A stretch of 64,000 bases of DNA from an uncultured Ramlibacter sp. (GTDB lineage Bacteria > Pseudomonadota > Gammaproteobacteria > Burkholderiales > Burkholderiaceae_C): assembly GCF_936925435.1 (NCBI RefSeq), contig NZ_CAKZHQ010000012.1, positions 1 to 64,000 on the forward strand, read 5' to 3'. The notes beneath the pieces were generated by a model. The model worked only from the letters and a program-made list of their open reading frames with translations. It was not told the DNA's origin and ran no database searches. Made by a program: the position numbers and the translations under genes. Of the stretch, positions 9,375-18,539 are shown piece by piece (position 1 is the stretch's first letter; each line of letters opens with the position of its first letter).

Positions 9375-9415
9375 GGGATCTCCGGAGGGTTGAGTGGGAC
9401 CACTGTATGCAGGCT

Positions 9416-10957
9416 TCATGCCAAGCGCAACGCTTGCAGCTCGGGGACCCTGCTTTCGGTGGCGTGGCCGATGTCGCCCGAGGCCACGAGGTGGTGCACG
9501 GCCTCCATGTCGCGGGCCAGGCTGCGGTCTTGCATCATGGCCGGCGACACGCTGCGCACCAGGCGCAGCACGCCCTCGAGCGCCGGGCTGCTGGCCAGCG
9601 GCCGCAGGAACTCGATGCCCTGGGCGGCGGCCAGCAGTTCGATGGCGACGACGTGGCCGCTGTTGGACAGCATCTGCGCCAGCCGGCGCGCGGCAAAGGT
9701 GGCCATGCTCACATGGTCCTCCTGATTGGCCGAGGTCGGCAGGCTGTCCACACTGGCCGGGTGCGCCAGCGACTTGTTCTCCGAAGCCAGGGCCGCGGCC
9801 GTCACATGCACGATCATGAAGCCGGAGTTCAGGCCCGGGTCGGGTGTGAGAAAGGGCGGCAAGCGCGAGACCACGGTGTCCACCAGCATGGCGATGCGGC
9901 GCTCGGCGATGGCGCCGATCTCGGCGATGGCCACGGCCAGCGCATCGGCCACCAGGGCCACCGGCTCGGCGTGGAAGTTGCCGCCCGAAACCATCAGGCC
10001 ATCGAACACCAAGGGGTTGTCGGTGACCGCATTGGCCTCGATCACCAGCACCCGCGCGGCGTAGCGCATCTGGTCCAGGCAGGCGCCCATCACCTGGGGC
10101 TGGCAGCGCAGGCAGTACGGGTCCTGCACGCGGTCGTCGTTTTCCAGGTGCGACTTGCGGATGGCGCTGCCCACCGCCAGCGCGCGGTAGGCGGCGGCGC
10201 AGTCAATCTGGCCGGGCTGGCCGCGCACGGCATGGATGCGCGCATCGAAGGGCCCGTCGCTGCCGCGCGCCGCGTCCAGTGTCAGCGCGCCGGCGATCAC
10301 CGCGGCCTCGAACAGGCGGTCGGTCGCCAGCAGGGCGTCGATGGCCAGCGCGGTTGACACCTGGGTGCCGTTGATCAGGGCCAGGCCTTCCTTGGCGCCC
10401 AGCGTGATGGCTTGCAGCCCGGCGCGCCGCAGGCCTTCGTCGGCCGCCATGCGTTCGCCTTTGTAAAAGACCTCGCCTTCGCCGATCAGGGGCAGGCACA
10501 GATGGGCCAGGGGCGCCAGGTCGCCGGAGGCGCCGACCGAGCCCTGGCAAGGGATGACCGGTGTCAGGCCGGCGTTGTGCAGGCCCAGCAGGGCATCGAC
10601 CACTTCCTCGCGCACGCCGGAGTAACCGCGCGCCAGGCTGGTGGCCTTGAGCAGCAGGATGAGCCGCACGACACGTTCCGACATGGGCGTGCCCACACCG
10701 ACGGCATGTGAGCGCAGCAGCTTGAGCTGCAGCACGGCCAGGTCTTTGCGCGCAATGCGCGTGCTGGCCAGCTTGCCAAAGCCGGTGTTGACGCCGTAGA
10801 CCGGCGCTTCGCCTTCGGTGGCGCCCTTGACCAGGGCGGCGCTGGCACGGATGCCTGCGCGGCAGGCCGCATCCAGCACCACCTGCACTCGCTCGCCCGT
10901 CCACAGCTGGCGCAGCTGGGCCAGGGTCAACTGGCCGGGCACAAGGGTCTGTTTCAC
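9416..10957 (-). CDS. hutH: histidine ammonia-lyase
   Basis: HutH deaminates L-histidine to trans-urocanate, the first step of histidine degradation. The protein is 513 residues, the usual length. The Ala-Ser-Gly triad that forms the MIO electrophile lies at residues 143-145 in [12 protein letters not shown], and GVNTGFGKL is conserved near residue 55. The start is a GTG that overlaps the hutU stop codon (GTGA). The longer ORF reaching 11062 would run back through hutU and adds no homologous residues. It is cotranscribed after hutU. Confidence 0.96.
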   Translation of the reverse strand: MKQTLVPGQLTLAQLRQLWTGERVQVVLDAACRAGIRASAALVKGATEGEAPVYGVNTGFGKLASTRIARKDLAVLQLKLLRSHAVGVGTPMSERVVRLILLLKATSLARGYSGVREEVVDALLGLHNAGLTPVIPCQGSVGASGDLAPLAHLCLPLIGEGEVFYKGERMAADEGLRRAGLQAITLGAKEGLALINGTQVSTALAIDALLATDRLFEAAVIAGALTLDAARGSDGPFDARIHAVRGQPGQIDCAAAYRALAVGSAIRKSHLENDDRVQDPYCLRCQPQVMGACLDQMRYAARVLVIEANAVTDNPLVFDGLMVSGGNFHAEPVALVADALAVAIAEIGAIAERRIAMLVDTVVSRLPPFLTPDPGLNSGFMIVHVTAAALASENKSLAHPASVDSLPTSANQEDHVSMATFAARRLAQMLSNSGHVVAIELLAAAQGIEFLRPLASSPALEGVLRLVRSVSPAMMQDRSLARDMEAVHHLVASGDIGHATESRVPELQALRLA

Positions 10958-12675
10958 TTTTTGATCATCGGCAGGTTCAGGCCGTTTTCCTGTGCGGATT
11001 CGATGGCGATCTCGTAGCCTGCGTCGGCATGGCGCATGACGCCGGTGGCCGGGTCGTTCCACAGCACGCGCTCGAGCTTGTCCGCAGCCTCCGGTGTGCC
11101 GTCGGCCACGATCACCACGCCGGCGTGCTGCGAGTAGCCCATGCCGACGCCGCCGCCGTGGTGCAGGCTGACCCAGGTGGCGCCGCTGGCGGTGTTGAGC
11201 AGGGCATTGAGCATGGGCCAGTCGCTGACGGCGTCGCTGCCGTCGCGCATCGCCTCGGTCTCACGGTTGGGCGATGCGACCGAGCCCGAGTCCAGGTGGT
11301 CGCGGCCGATGACGATGGGGGCCTTGAGCTCGCCGGACGCGACCATGGCGTTGAAGGCCAGGCCGGCCTTGTGGCGTTCGCCCAGTCCGATCCAGCAGAT
11401 GCGCGCCGGCAGGCCCTGGTAGCTGATGCGCTCCTGCGCCATGTCCAGCCAGCGGTGCAGGTGCTTGTTCTCGGGGAACAGCTCCTTCATCTTGGCGTCG
11501 GTCTTGCGGATGTCTTCGGGGTCGCCCGACAGTGCCACCCAGCGGAAGGGACCGACGCCGCGGCAAAACAGCGGGCGGATGTAGGCCGGCACAAAGCCGG
11601 GGTAGGCGAAGGCATCGGTCACGCCGAAATCCTTGGCCACCTGGCGCAGGTTGTTGCCGTAGTCCACCGTGGGCACGCCCATGGCGTGGAAGGCCAGCAT
11701 GGCCTGCACGTGGACGGCGCAGGACTCGCCTGCGGCCTGTGTCAGCGCCGCATGTTGCGCCGGATCCTTCTGCGCAGCCTGCCATTGCTCGACGCTCCAG
11801 CCCGCGGGCAGGTAGCCGTTGATGATGTCGTGGGCCGAGGTCTGGTCGGTGACAAGGTCGGGGCGTGCGATTTTTCCTGATGCTCCGCCAGCCTTCACGC
11901 GGCGCACCAGCTCGGGCACGATCTCGGCGGCGTTGCCGCACAGGCCGATGGAGATGGCTTCCTTGCGCGCGGTGTGGAACTGGATGAGTTCCAGCGCCTC
12001 GTCCAGGTCCTTGGCCTGCTTGTCCAGGTACCTGGTGCGCAGGCGGAAGTCGATGCGCGACTGCTGGCACTCGATGTTCAGGGAGCAGGCGCCGGCAAAG
12101 GTGGCGGCCAGCGGCTGGGCGCCGCCCATGCCGCCCAGACCGGCGGTGAGCACCCAGCGGCCGGCCAGATCGCCGCCGTAGTGCTGGCGTCCCGCTTCCA
12201 CGAAGGTCTCGTAGGTGCCTTGCACGATGCCCTGGGTGCCGATGTAGATCCAGCTGCCGGCCGTCATCTGGCCGTACATCATCAGGCCGGCGCGGTCCAA
12301 TTCGTTGAAGTGCTCCCAGTTCGCCCACTTGGGCACCAGGTTGGAGTTGGCGATCAGCACGCGTGGCGCGCCCTCGTGGGTGCGGAACACGCCGACCGGC
12401 TTACCCGATTGCACCAGCAGGGTTTCGTCGGGGCGCAGCTTGCGCAAGGAATGGAGGATGGCGTCGAAAGCCGGCCAGCTGCGCGCGGCCTTGCCGATGC
12501 CGCCGTAGACCACCAGCTCGTCAGGGTTCTCGGCGACGGCCGGGTCCAGGTTGTTCTGGACCATGCGGTAGGCGGCCTCGATCTGCCAGTTGGCGCAGCT
12601 GAGCTGGCTGCCATGCGGAGCCTTCACGGGGCGCGCCTTGCTGTCGAGGAAGGGGGTCTGAGAGAGGTCGGACAT
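10954..12675 (-). CDS. hutU: urocanate hydratase
   Basis: HutU hydrates urocanate to 4-imidazolone-5-propionate using tightly bound NAD+ as electrophile. The protein is 573 residues. Family features are [14 protein letters not shown], the nucleotide-binding [14 protein letters not shown] segment, the [14 protein letters not shown] region with the conserved Cys, and [15 protein letters not shown] near the C terminus. The ATG lies 9 bases after GGAG. hutU heads the minus-strand operon, and its promoter faces hutC across a 75-base gap that holds a palindromic operator. Confidence 0.97.
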   Translation of the reverse strand: MSDLSQTPFLDSKARPVKAPHGSQLSCANWQIEAAYRMVQNNLDPAVAENPDELVVYGGIGKAARSWPAFDAILHSLRKLRPDETLLVQSGKPVGVFRTHEGAPRVLIANSNLVPKWANWEHFNELDRAGLMMYGQMTAGSWIYIGTQGIVQGTYETFVEAGRQHYGGDLAGRWVLTAGLGGMGGAQPLAATFAGACSLNIECQQSRIDFRLRTRYLDKQAKDLDEALELIQFHTARKEAISIGLCGNAAEIVPELVRRVKAGGASGKIARPDLVTDQTSAHDIINGYLPAGWSVEQWQAAQKDPAQHAALTQAAGESCAVHVQAMLAFHAMGVPTVDYGNNLRQVAKDFGVTDAFAYPGFVPAYIRPLFCRGVGPFRWVALSGDPEDIRKTDAKMKELFPENKHLHRWLDMAQERISYQGLPARICWIGLGERHKAGLAFNAMVASGELKAPIVIGRDHLDSGSVASPNRETEAMRDGSDAVSDWPMLNALLNTASGATWVSLHHGGGVGMGYSQHAGVVIVADGTPEAADKLERVLWNDPATGVMRHADAGYEIAIESAQENGLNLPMIKK

Positions 12676-12709
12676 GGGCGGCTCCAGGCTGTCGATCTGG
12701 CGCAATGTA

Positions 12710-12723
12710 GTTGTCTATACAAC
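12710..12723. promoter_or_regulatory. palindromic operator between hutU and hutC, probable HutC site
   Basis: GTTGTCTATACAAC has 5-base perfect arms (GTTGT/ACAAC) around CTAT and lies 34 bases before hutU and 27 bases before hutC. The TTGT-N4-ACAA shape matches what is generally described for HutC-type GntR repressors. It is placed to repress both divergent transcripts until urocanate binds HutC. Seen: the palindrome; inferred: the protein that binds it. Confidence 0.65.
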
Positions 12724-12750
12724 TTGTGTCAACTGGGTTATCCTGATGCC

Positions 12751-13473
12751 ATGGCGGACCTCCGAACCGAGCCCGAGCTGCCTGCTTACGAGCAGGTTAA
12801 GGCCTTCATCCGTGCGCGCATCGTTTCGGGCGAGTGGAAGCCCGGCGATGCCGTTCCCAGCGAGGCGGCCCTGGTCCAGCAGTTCGGCGTCAGCCGCATG
12901 ACGGCCAACCGCGCCCTGCGCGAGCTCTCGGCCGAGGGCCTGGTCGACCGGGTCCAGGGCTCGGGCACGCGGGTGGCCCAGCTGCACCGCATCTCGTCGC
13001 GCCTGTCCATCCGCGACATCCACGAGGAGGTGGCCGAGCGCGGCCACCGGCACAGTACGCGCGTGCTGCTGGTGGCGGCGGAGAAGGCCGGCCAGGGGCT
13101 GGCCCAGAGCCTGGGTCTTGCGGCCGGCGCCCGCGTCTTCCACAGCGTGCTGGTGCACCTGGAAAACGAGGTCGCCATCCAGTACGAGGACCGCTACGTC
13201 AATCCGGCCGCCGCGCCGGACTATCTGGACACCGACTTCAGCCAGACCTCGCCCACGCTGCACCTGCTGCAGCACGCGCCGTTGACGGAAGCAAGTTACT
13301 CCATCGAGGCTTGCCTGCCCAGCGCGCAGGAGGCCAGGGAACTGGGCATCAAGCGCAGCGACCCCTGCCTGGTGATGGTGCGGCGCACCGTCAGCGGCGC
13401 CCATGTGGCCAGTCTGGCGCGCCTGGTTTATCCGGGCACGCGCTACAGTTTTGCCGGCCAGTTCCAGGCCTGA
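12751..13473 (+). CDS. hutC: histidine utilization repressor, GntR/HutC family
   Basis: A 240-residue regulator. Residues 8-78 form a GntR winged helix-turn-helix (EQVKAFIRARIVSGEWKPGDAVPSEAALVQQFGVSRMTANRALRELSAEGLV pattern), followed by a UTRA effector domain ending in ASLARLVYPGTRYSF, typical of HutC. In known systems it represses hut genes and is released by urocanate. The start coincides with the residue at which family similarity begins; no strong ribosome site is visible. The hutD gene follows after 9 bases. Confidence 0.95.
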   Translation: MADLRTEPELPAYEQVKAFIRARIVSGEWKPGDAVPSEAALVQQFGVSRMTANRALRELSAEGLVDRVQGSGTRVAQLHRISSRLSIRDIHEEVAERGHRHSTRVLLVAAEKAGQGLAQSLGLAAGARVFHSVLVHLENEVAIQYEDRYVNPAAAPDYLDTDFSQTSPTLHLLQHAPLTEASYSIEACLPSAQEARELGIKRSDPCLVMVRRTVSGAHVASLARLVYPGTRYSFAGQFQA

Positions 13474-13482
13474 GGAGACGCC

Positions 13483-14037
13483 ATGCGCTGGAATCTTGTT
13501 TCCCTGGACAGCGTGCAGCCCACGCCCTGGAAGAACGGCGGCGGCAGCACGCGCGAACTGCTGGCCTGGCCCGGCGCGCAGGATTGGCGCGTGCGCTGCT
13601 CGGTGGCCGAGGTGGCGCAGGCTGGGCCTTTCTCGTCCTTTCCCGGCGTGCAGCGCTGGTTTGCCGTGCTGTCGGGCGCCGGCGTGCGCCTGCAGATGGG
13701 CGATGTCAGCCATGTGCTCGATGGCGCCAGCCCGCCTCTGGCCTTCGATGGCGGCGCGGCTGTGGATTGCGCCCTGCTCAAGGGGGCGACGCAGGACTTC
13801 AACCTCATGGTCCGCGGCGCCTCTGCCCGCATGGAGCGGGTCCGTGGCGGCCGTTTCGGTCCCGTGAATGCTCCTGATCTGATAGCAATCTACGCAGGAA
13901 GCACGGGGGCTACAGCGGAATTCGGCAGTGAAACAGCGGCCATCCCGCCGCACACCCTGGCCTGGCGGCGGCTTGTGGCCGGCGGCCAGCTCAAGGTGCT
14001 GGGCGAAGATGCGCTGTGGATGGAGGTGAGCCAATGA
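13483..14037 (+). CDS. hutD: HutD family protein
   Basis: A 184-residue cupin-fold protein of the hut operon. In Pseudomonas HutD is proposed to limit hut over-induction, perhaps by sequestering urocanate or formylglutamate. The family hallmarks [13 protein letters not shown] and [24 protein letters not shown] are clear. It has a GGAG site 5 bases from ATG. Residues about 130-145 ([16 protein letters not shown]) are encoded by a copy of the dispersed repeat inserted in frame, so this segment is probably not ancestral. It overlaps hutI by ATGA. Confidence 0.93.
   Translation: MRWNLVSLDSVQPTPWKNGGGSTRELLAWPGAQDWRVRCSVAEVAQAGPFSSFPGVQRWFAVLSGAGVRLQMGDVSHVLDGASPPLAFDGGAAVDCALLKGATQDFNLMVRGASARMERVRGGRFGPVNAPDLIAIYAGSTGATAEFGSETAAIPPHTLAWRRLVAGGQLKVLGEDALWMEVSQ
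13870..13916 (+). repeat. copy of the dispersed repeat inside hutD
   Basis: The element reads GCTCCTGATCTGATAGC at its left and CACGGGGGCTACAGCGG at its right, matching the intergenic copies block for block. Here it lies in frame inside hutD and adds about 16 codons with no stop, because the usual TTTGATAGC is read as CTG ATA GC in this frame. Confidence 0.6.
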
Positions 14038-15248
14038 GCATTGAACTGTGGACCGGTTGCCGCGTTGCCACCATGGCGGCCGAGGCAGTCCAGCCTTACG
14101 GCCTGGTCGAGGATGCGGCCATCGCGGTGGAGGGCGAGCGCATTGCCTGGGTGGGCCCGCATGCCGATCTGCCGCAAGAGCTGGCGGACCGCTGCAGCCA
14201 GCGCCACGATTGCGGCGGTGCCCTCATCACGCCCGGCCTGATCGACTGCCATACCCACCTGGTCTACGGTGGCGACCGCGCCCATGAATTCGAGCTGCGC
14301 CTGAACGGCGCCAGCTACGAGGACATCGCCCGCGCCGGCGGCGGCATTGCCTCCACCGTCGCGGCCACGCGCGCCGCGAGTGAGCAGGATTTGCTGGCGC
14401 AGAGCCTGCCACGGCTGCGCGCCCTGCTGGCCGAGGGCGTGACCACGCTGGAAATCAAGTCGGGCTACGGCCTGGCCCTGGAACACGAGCGCAAGTGCCT
14501 GCGCGTGGTCCGTGCGCTGGCCCAGCAGGAGGCGGTCGATGTGCGCCCCACCTTCCTGGGCGCCCATGCCTTGCCGCCGGAATTCGCCGGCCAGAGCGAT
14601 GCCTACATCGCCGCGGTCCTGGAAATGCTGCCCGCCCTGCACGCTGAGGGCTTGGTCGATGCAGTCGACGCGTTTTGCGAGCGCATCGCCTTCAGCACGG
14701 CCCAGACCGAGCGTGTCTTCGCCGCCGCCCAGGCCCTGGGCCTGCCGGTCAAGCTCCATGCCGAGCAGCTGTCGGACATGGGCGGCGCCCAACTGGCGGC
14801 GCGCTACGCTGCCTTGAGCTGCGACCACCTGGAGTGGCTGAGCGAGGAGGGCGCCCGCGCCATGGCGGCCGCTGGCTCGGTGGCAGTGCTGCTGCCCGGC
14901 GCCTTTTACTTCCTGCGCGAGACGCGGCTGCCGCCGATTGCCTTGTTGCGCGAACAGGGCGTGGCCATGGCCGTGAGTACCGATTGCAACCCCGGCAGCT
15001 CGCCCTGTACCTCGCTGCTGCTGATGCTCAACATGGCCTGCACCCTGTTTCGCCTGACGCCGCAGGAGGCGCTGGCCGGCGTGACGCGCCATGCGGCCAA
15101 GGCCCTGGGCCTGGCCGACCGCGGTGTGCTGGCCGCCGGCCTGCGCGCCGACTTCGCGCTCTGGGGCGTGGACAGTCCAGCCCAGCTGGCCTATGCCATC
15201 GGCGCCAATCCCCATCTGCAAACCGTCTTCAAGGGCCAACCGCGATGA
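14034..15248 (+). CDS. hutI: imidazolonepropionase
   Basis: HutI opens the ring of imidazolonepropionate to give N-formimino-L-glutamate. It is a 404-residue metal-dependent amidohydrolase. The metal-binding HTH in [10 protein letters not shown] (near residue 72), the conserved [11 protein letters not shown] and the [11 protein letters not shown] segment are present. The ATG overlaps the hutD stop codon (ATGA), and the stop overlaps the hutG start in the same way, so the operon is translationally coupled. Confidence 0.96.
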   Translation: MSIELWTGCRVATMAAEAVQPYGLVEDAAIAVEGERIAWVGPHADLPQELADRCSQRHDCGGALITPGLIDCHTHLVYGGDRAHEFELRLNGASYEDIARAGGGIASTVAATRAASEQDLLAQSLPRLRALLAEGVTTLEIKSGYGLALEHERKCLRVVRALAQQEAVDVRPTFLGAHALPPEFAGQSDAYIAAVLEMLPALHAEGLVDAVDAFCERIAFSTAQTERVFAAAQALGLPVKLHAEQLSDMGGAQLAARYAALSCDHLEWLSEEGARAMAAAGSVAVLLPGAFYFLRETRLPPIALLREQGVAMAVSTDCNPGSSPCTSLLLMLNMACTLFRLTPQEALAGVTRHAAKALGLADRGVLAAGLRADFALWGVDSPAQLAYAIGANPHLQTVFKGQPR

Positions 15249-16042
15249 GTTTCGACCTTGCCACCGGCAGCGCGCCGCTGCTGATCAGCCTGCCCCATGC
15301 CGGCACCGAGATCCCCGACGACAGGCGCGGCGGCTACGTGCCACGCGCACTGGCGGTGGAAGACACGGACTGGCACATGCCCAGGCTGTACGACTTTGCA
15401 AGCGAGATTGGCGCCAGCCTGCTGCAGCCGCGCTACTCGCGCTACCTGATTGACCTGAACCGGCCGCCGGACGACGCGCCCATGTACCCCGGTGCCAGCA
15501 ACACCGAGCTGTGCCCCACGCGCTTTTTCACAGGCGATGCGCTCTACCAGGAGGGCCAGACGCCCGACGCGGCCGAGAAGCTGCGCCGGCGTGAAGCCTA
15601 CTGGCAGCCCTACCACCAGGCGCTGCAAGGGGAGCTGGCGCGCATCCAGGCGCAGCACGGCTATGCCTTGCTGTGGGACGGCCACAGCATCCGCGCAGAA
15701 ATTCCCTGGTTGTTCGAGGGCCGCCTGCCCGACCTGAACATCGGCACGGCCAGCGGCACTGCCGCCGATGCCAGCATTGCCGACGCGGTGGTGGCTGCGG
15801 CCGCGCGCCATCCGCAGTTCAGCCATGTGCTCAACGGCCGCTTCAAGGGCGGCTACATCACGCGCCGCTACGGCCAGCCGGCGCAGCGGGTCCATGCCGT
15901 GCAGCTGGAGATGGTGCAGGCCGTCTACATGCGCGAAGCGCCGCCCTACGACTGGCAGCCGCAGCTGGCGGCCCAGGTGCAGCCGGTGGTGCGGGCGATG
16001 GTCGAGGCCGCGCTGGCGGCCGGCAAGGCGCTGTATGCCTGA
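15245..16042 (+). CDS. hutG: N-formylglutamate deformylase
   Basis: HutG hydrolyses N-formyl-L-glutamate to glutamate and formate, the last step of the five-step pathway. The protein is 265 residues. Family motifs include [31 protein letters not shown] and [27 protein letters not shown], typical of the FGase family. It overlaps hutI by ATGA and hutF by 8 bases. The arginase-like HutG used by four-step pathways has an unrelated sequence, so this assignment goes together with hutF. Confidence 0.95.
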   Translation: MSFDLATGSAPLLISLPHAGTEIPDDRRGGYVPRALAVEDTDWHMPRLYDFASEIGASLLQPRYSRYLIDLNRPPDDAPMYPGASNTELCPTRFFTGDALYQEGQTPDAAEKLRRREAYWQPYHQALQGELARIQAQHGYALLWDGHSIRAEIPWLFEGRLPDLNIGTASGTAADASIADAVVAAAARHPQFSHVLNGRFKGGYITRRYGQPAQRVHAVQLEMVQAVYMREAPPYDWQPQLAAQVQPVVRAMVEAALAAGKALYA

Positions 16043-17390
16043 GTTCTTTGCAGAGCAAGCCTGGGTGGGCGGCGGCTGGCGCCGCGATGTGCTGCTGCGC
16101 ACAGGCTCCGATGGGCTTTGGTCCTCGGTCGAATGCGAGGTCCCGGCGGCGCAGCGCGGGTCCGCGCAAGTGCTGCCAGGTCCTGTGCTGCCCGGCCTGG
16201 TCAACGCCCACAGCCACGCCTTCCAGCGCGCCATCGCCGGCATGACCGAGCGCGCAGGCGCGGGGGAGGATGACTTCTGGCGCTGGCGCGACCGCATGTA
16301 CAGCGCGGCCCTGCGCATCACGCCGCAGCAGCTCGAAGCCGTCGCCGCCTTCCTCTACGCCGAACTGCTGCAAGCAGGCACGACCCAGGTCTGCGAGTTC
16401 CACTACCTGCACAACGGCGTCGATGGCAAGCCCTATGCCGATGCAGCCGAGATGTCGCTGGCTCTGGTGCGCGCCGCGCAGCGCGTGGGCATGGGCCTGA
16501 CCCTGCTGCCCACGCTCTACATGCGCTCTGGCTTCCAGGCCACGGGCCTGCGCGAAGACCAGCGGCGCTTTGCTTCCACGCCCGAATCCGTGCTGCGCAT
16601 CGCCGAAACGGTGGCGCGGCAGGCCGGCGGCCTGGTGCGTGCCGGCGTTGCCCTGCATTCGCTGCGTGCCGTCGATGCGGCGGCCTTGAACGAGGTGGCT
16701 GTGGCCGCCAAGGGCAAGCTGCCTGTCCACATCCACATCGCCGAACAGCAGCAGGAGGTGGCGGACTGCATCGCCGCCACCGGCCTGCGGCCCATGGAGT
16801 GGCTGCTGCAAAACGCTGCTGTGGACCCAGGCTGGAACCTGGTCCATGCCACCCAGTCCACGCCGGCCGAACTGCAGGGCGTGGCGAAGGCCGGTGCGTC
16901 CATCGTCATCTGCCCGAGCACTGAAGCGAATCTGGGCGATGGCGTGTTCGACCTGCCGGGATGGTTAGGGCAGGGCGGCCGCTGGTCGATCGGCTCGGAC
17001 AGCCATGTGGCGCGCGACTGGTGCGAGGAGTTGCGCCTGCTGGAGTATTCGCAGCGGCTGGCCCTGCGCCAGCGCAACATCGCCGCCCGCCATGCGCAGC
17101 AGGAAAGCACGGCGGCCGTATTGTTCGAGGGCGCGCTGCAGGGCGGCACGGCGGCCGCCGGCGCGCCGCTGGCCGGCCTGGCCCCGGGCCAGCGCGCCGA
17201 CTTCATGGTGCTGGACGCCGATGCGCCAGCCCTGGCCGGTGTCCCCCATGATCACGTGCTGGATGCGCTGCTGTTCTCCAGCCCGGGCGCGCGGCCGCTG
17301 GAGGTTTATGTGGCGGGGAGGAGGACCGCGGCCAGGCAAGCGCAAGTCACGGCGGCGTTCCGGGAGGCGATGCAGGGGCTTTGGGCTTGA
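16035..17390 (+). CDS. hutF: formimidoylglutamate deiminase
   Basis: HutF converts N-formimino-L-glutamate to N-formyl-L-glutamate plus ammonia, feeding HutG. It is a 451-residue amidohydrolase. The metal ligands are visible in VNAHSHAFQRAIAG, VHIHIAEQQQEV, and IGSDSHVARDW. Its presence shows that the organism uses the five-step pathway II. The 3' end overlaps the convergent acyltransferase gene by 44 bases, so no terminator lies between them. Confidence 0.95.
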   Translation: MPEFFAEQAWVGGGWRRDVLLRTGSDGLWSSVECEVPAAQRGSAQVLPGPVLPGLVNAHSHAFQRAIAGMTERAGAGEDDFWRWRDRMYSAALRITPQQLEAVAAFLYAELLQAGTTQVCEFHYLHNGVDGKPYADAAEMSLALVRAAQRVGMGLTLLPTLYMRSGFQATGLREDQRRFASTPESVLRIAETVARQAGGLVRAGVALHSLRAVDAAALNEVAVAAKGKLPVHIHIAEQQQEVADCIAATGLRPMEWLLQNAAVDPGWNLVHATQSTPAELQGVAKAGASIVICPSTEANLGDGVFDLPGWLGQGGRWSIGSDSHVARDWCEELRLLEYSQRLALRQRNIAARHAQQESTAAVLFEGALQGGTAAAGAPLAGLAPGQRADFMVLDADAPALAGVPHDHVLDALLFSSPGARPLEVYVAGRRTAARQAQVTAAFREAMQGLWA

Positions 17391-18378
17391 GGTCGGGCCG
17401 CAGCGGTGCGCCCATCCAGCGTTGCAGGGCGACACCGGCCGCCAGGCTGGCGGTCCAGCAGCCGACCAGCATGCTCCAGGCGGCGGGCGTGCTGTCCAGG
17501 TCCAGCCGTAGCCACAGCGCCGTCGCCGCGACGATCACTGCGTAATGGACCAGGAACACACCGTACGAGGCGTCACTCCAGAACGCCAGCATGCCGGCGC
17601 CGCGACCTCCTTGCCGCGCACGCGAGGCCCACAGCACCAACGCGAGGGCAGTCAGCGCAGCGAGCGCGACGCGCGGCTGCCCTTGCAGGCTGGCCCAGAG
17701 CAGATGCAGCACGCAGACGCTGCCGAACAACCAGGCCATGGTTCGCGTCTGGCGGGCCGAGGCCGCCAGCGCGCCGAGCCCATAGGCGGTGAAAAAGTAG
17801 GGGGCCCAGGCATCGAAGCTGGCATCGCGGTTGAAGCACGCCAGCGACGCCAGCGTCAGCGCCGTCACTGCCCAGGTCAGGGCGCCGCGCGGCAGCCAGG
17901 CGGCGCCAATCGCCAGCAGCGCGTACAGCTGGAAGTCGATCGCCACGTACCAGGCGCCGGCGGACAGAGAGGGGATGCCCAGCACGTCTTGCAGCAGCAG
18001 CAGATGGGCGACGAACTGGCCTGGCGTCGGCCATGGTGTGACCCAGTCGGGCCAGCGGTCCTGCGGCAGCAGCGCAGTTGCCGCGAGTACGGCCAACAAT
18101 GCCACGGCCAGCATCGGCACCAGGCGCATGTAGCGTGCCAGCAAGGCGCGCGGCAGGCTGGGGACGCCGCGGGACAGGCCCTGCATGGCGAAGAAGCCAC
18201 CGACCACCAGGAAGATCTGGACGACGTAGCGCGCTTCGTCGACCAGGAAGCCCTGCAACCACGGCCAGGCGGGCGCCACCCTGTCGGCCATCGGCGTGTA
18301 CAGCACGATGTGATGCAGCACGATGAGCTGCGAGGCGAGTACCTTGAGTCCATCGATGAGTGCCGAGCGCTGTGCCAT
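17347..18378 (-). CDS. acyltransferase 3 family membrane protein
   Basis: A 343-residue integral membrane protein with about ten hydrophobic segments. The N terminus (LIDGLKVLASQLIVLHHIVLY) fits the acyltransferase-3 (OafA/OatA) family, whose first membrane helix carries the catalytic His, and YVVQIFLVVGGFF is the usual second helix. Such enzymes O-acylate sugars or lipids of the envelope. There is no companion polysaccharide gene here, so the acceptor is unknown. The gene converges with hutF and diverges from mobA. Confidence 0.82.
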   Translation of the reverse strand: MAQRSALIDGLKVLASQLIVLHHIVLYTPMADRVAPAWPWLQGFLVDEARYVVQIFLVVGGFFAMQGLSRGVPSLPRALLARYMRLVPMLAVALLAVLAATALLPQDRWPDWVTPWPTPGQFVAHLLLLQDVLGIPSLSAGAWYVAIDFQLYALLAIGAAWLPRGALTWAVTALTLASLACFNRDASFDAWAPYFFTAYGLGALAASARQTRTMAWLFGSVCVLHLLWASLQGQPRVALAALTALALVLWASRARQGGRGAGMLAFWSDASYGVFLVHYAVIVAATALWLRLDLDSTPAAWSMLVGCWTASLAAGVALQRWMGAPLRPDLKPKAPASPPGTPP

Positions 18379-18462
18379 GCCCTTACTCTAACGGAGGCAC
18401 GAAGCGGCGCGGCACGGCCCTGCTGGGCGGCGCCATGCAGCTGCCGCGCAGAGTCCTGCGGC

Positions 18463-18497
18463 TTGCCAGGCGTCGATTTGATAAGTATGCTTATTAA
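18463..18497 (+). promoter_or_regulatory. mobA promoter with overlapping inverted-repeat operator
   Basis: TTGCCA (18463-18468) and TATGCT (18486-18491) are 17 bases apart and look like -35 and -10 elements. The -10 lies inside the inverted repeat ATAAG-TATG-CTTAT (18481-18494), extendable to TTGATAAG/CTTATTAA. A dimeric repressor here would block RNA polymerase. In Comamonas mobA is under a MarR-type regulator, MobR; this site has a suitable shape, but no marR gene is adjacent. Confidence 0.55.
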
Positions 18498-18539
18498 AAA
18501 TCCGCCGGCATCGAGTGCCGGCCACCGACGGAGACAAGC

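Noticed and set aside
11974..13473. HutC frame extended upstream into hutU
   Set aside because: The extension is antisense to hutU and lacks similarity; GntR similarity begins at 12751.
17391..18539. 3-hydroxybenzoate transporter or protocatechuate genes near mobA
   Set aside because: The upstream gene is a clear acyltransferase-3 protein and no dioxygenase motif was found.
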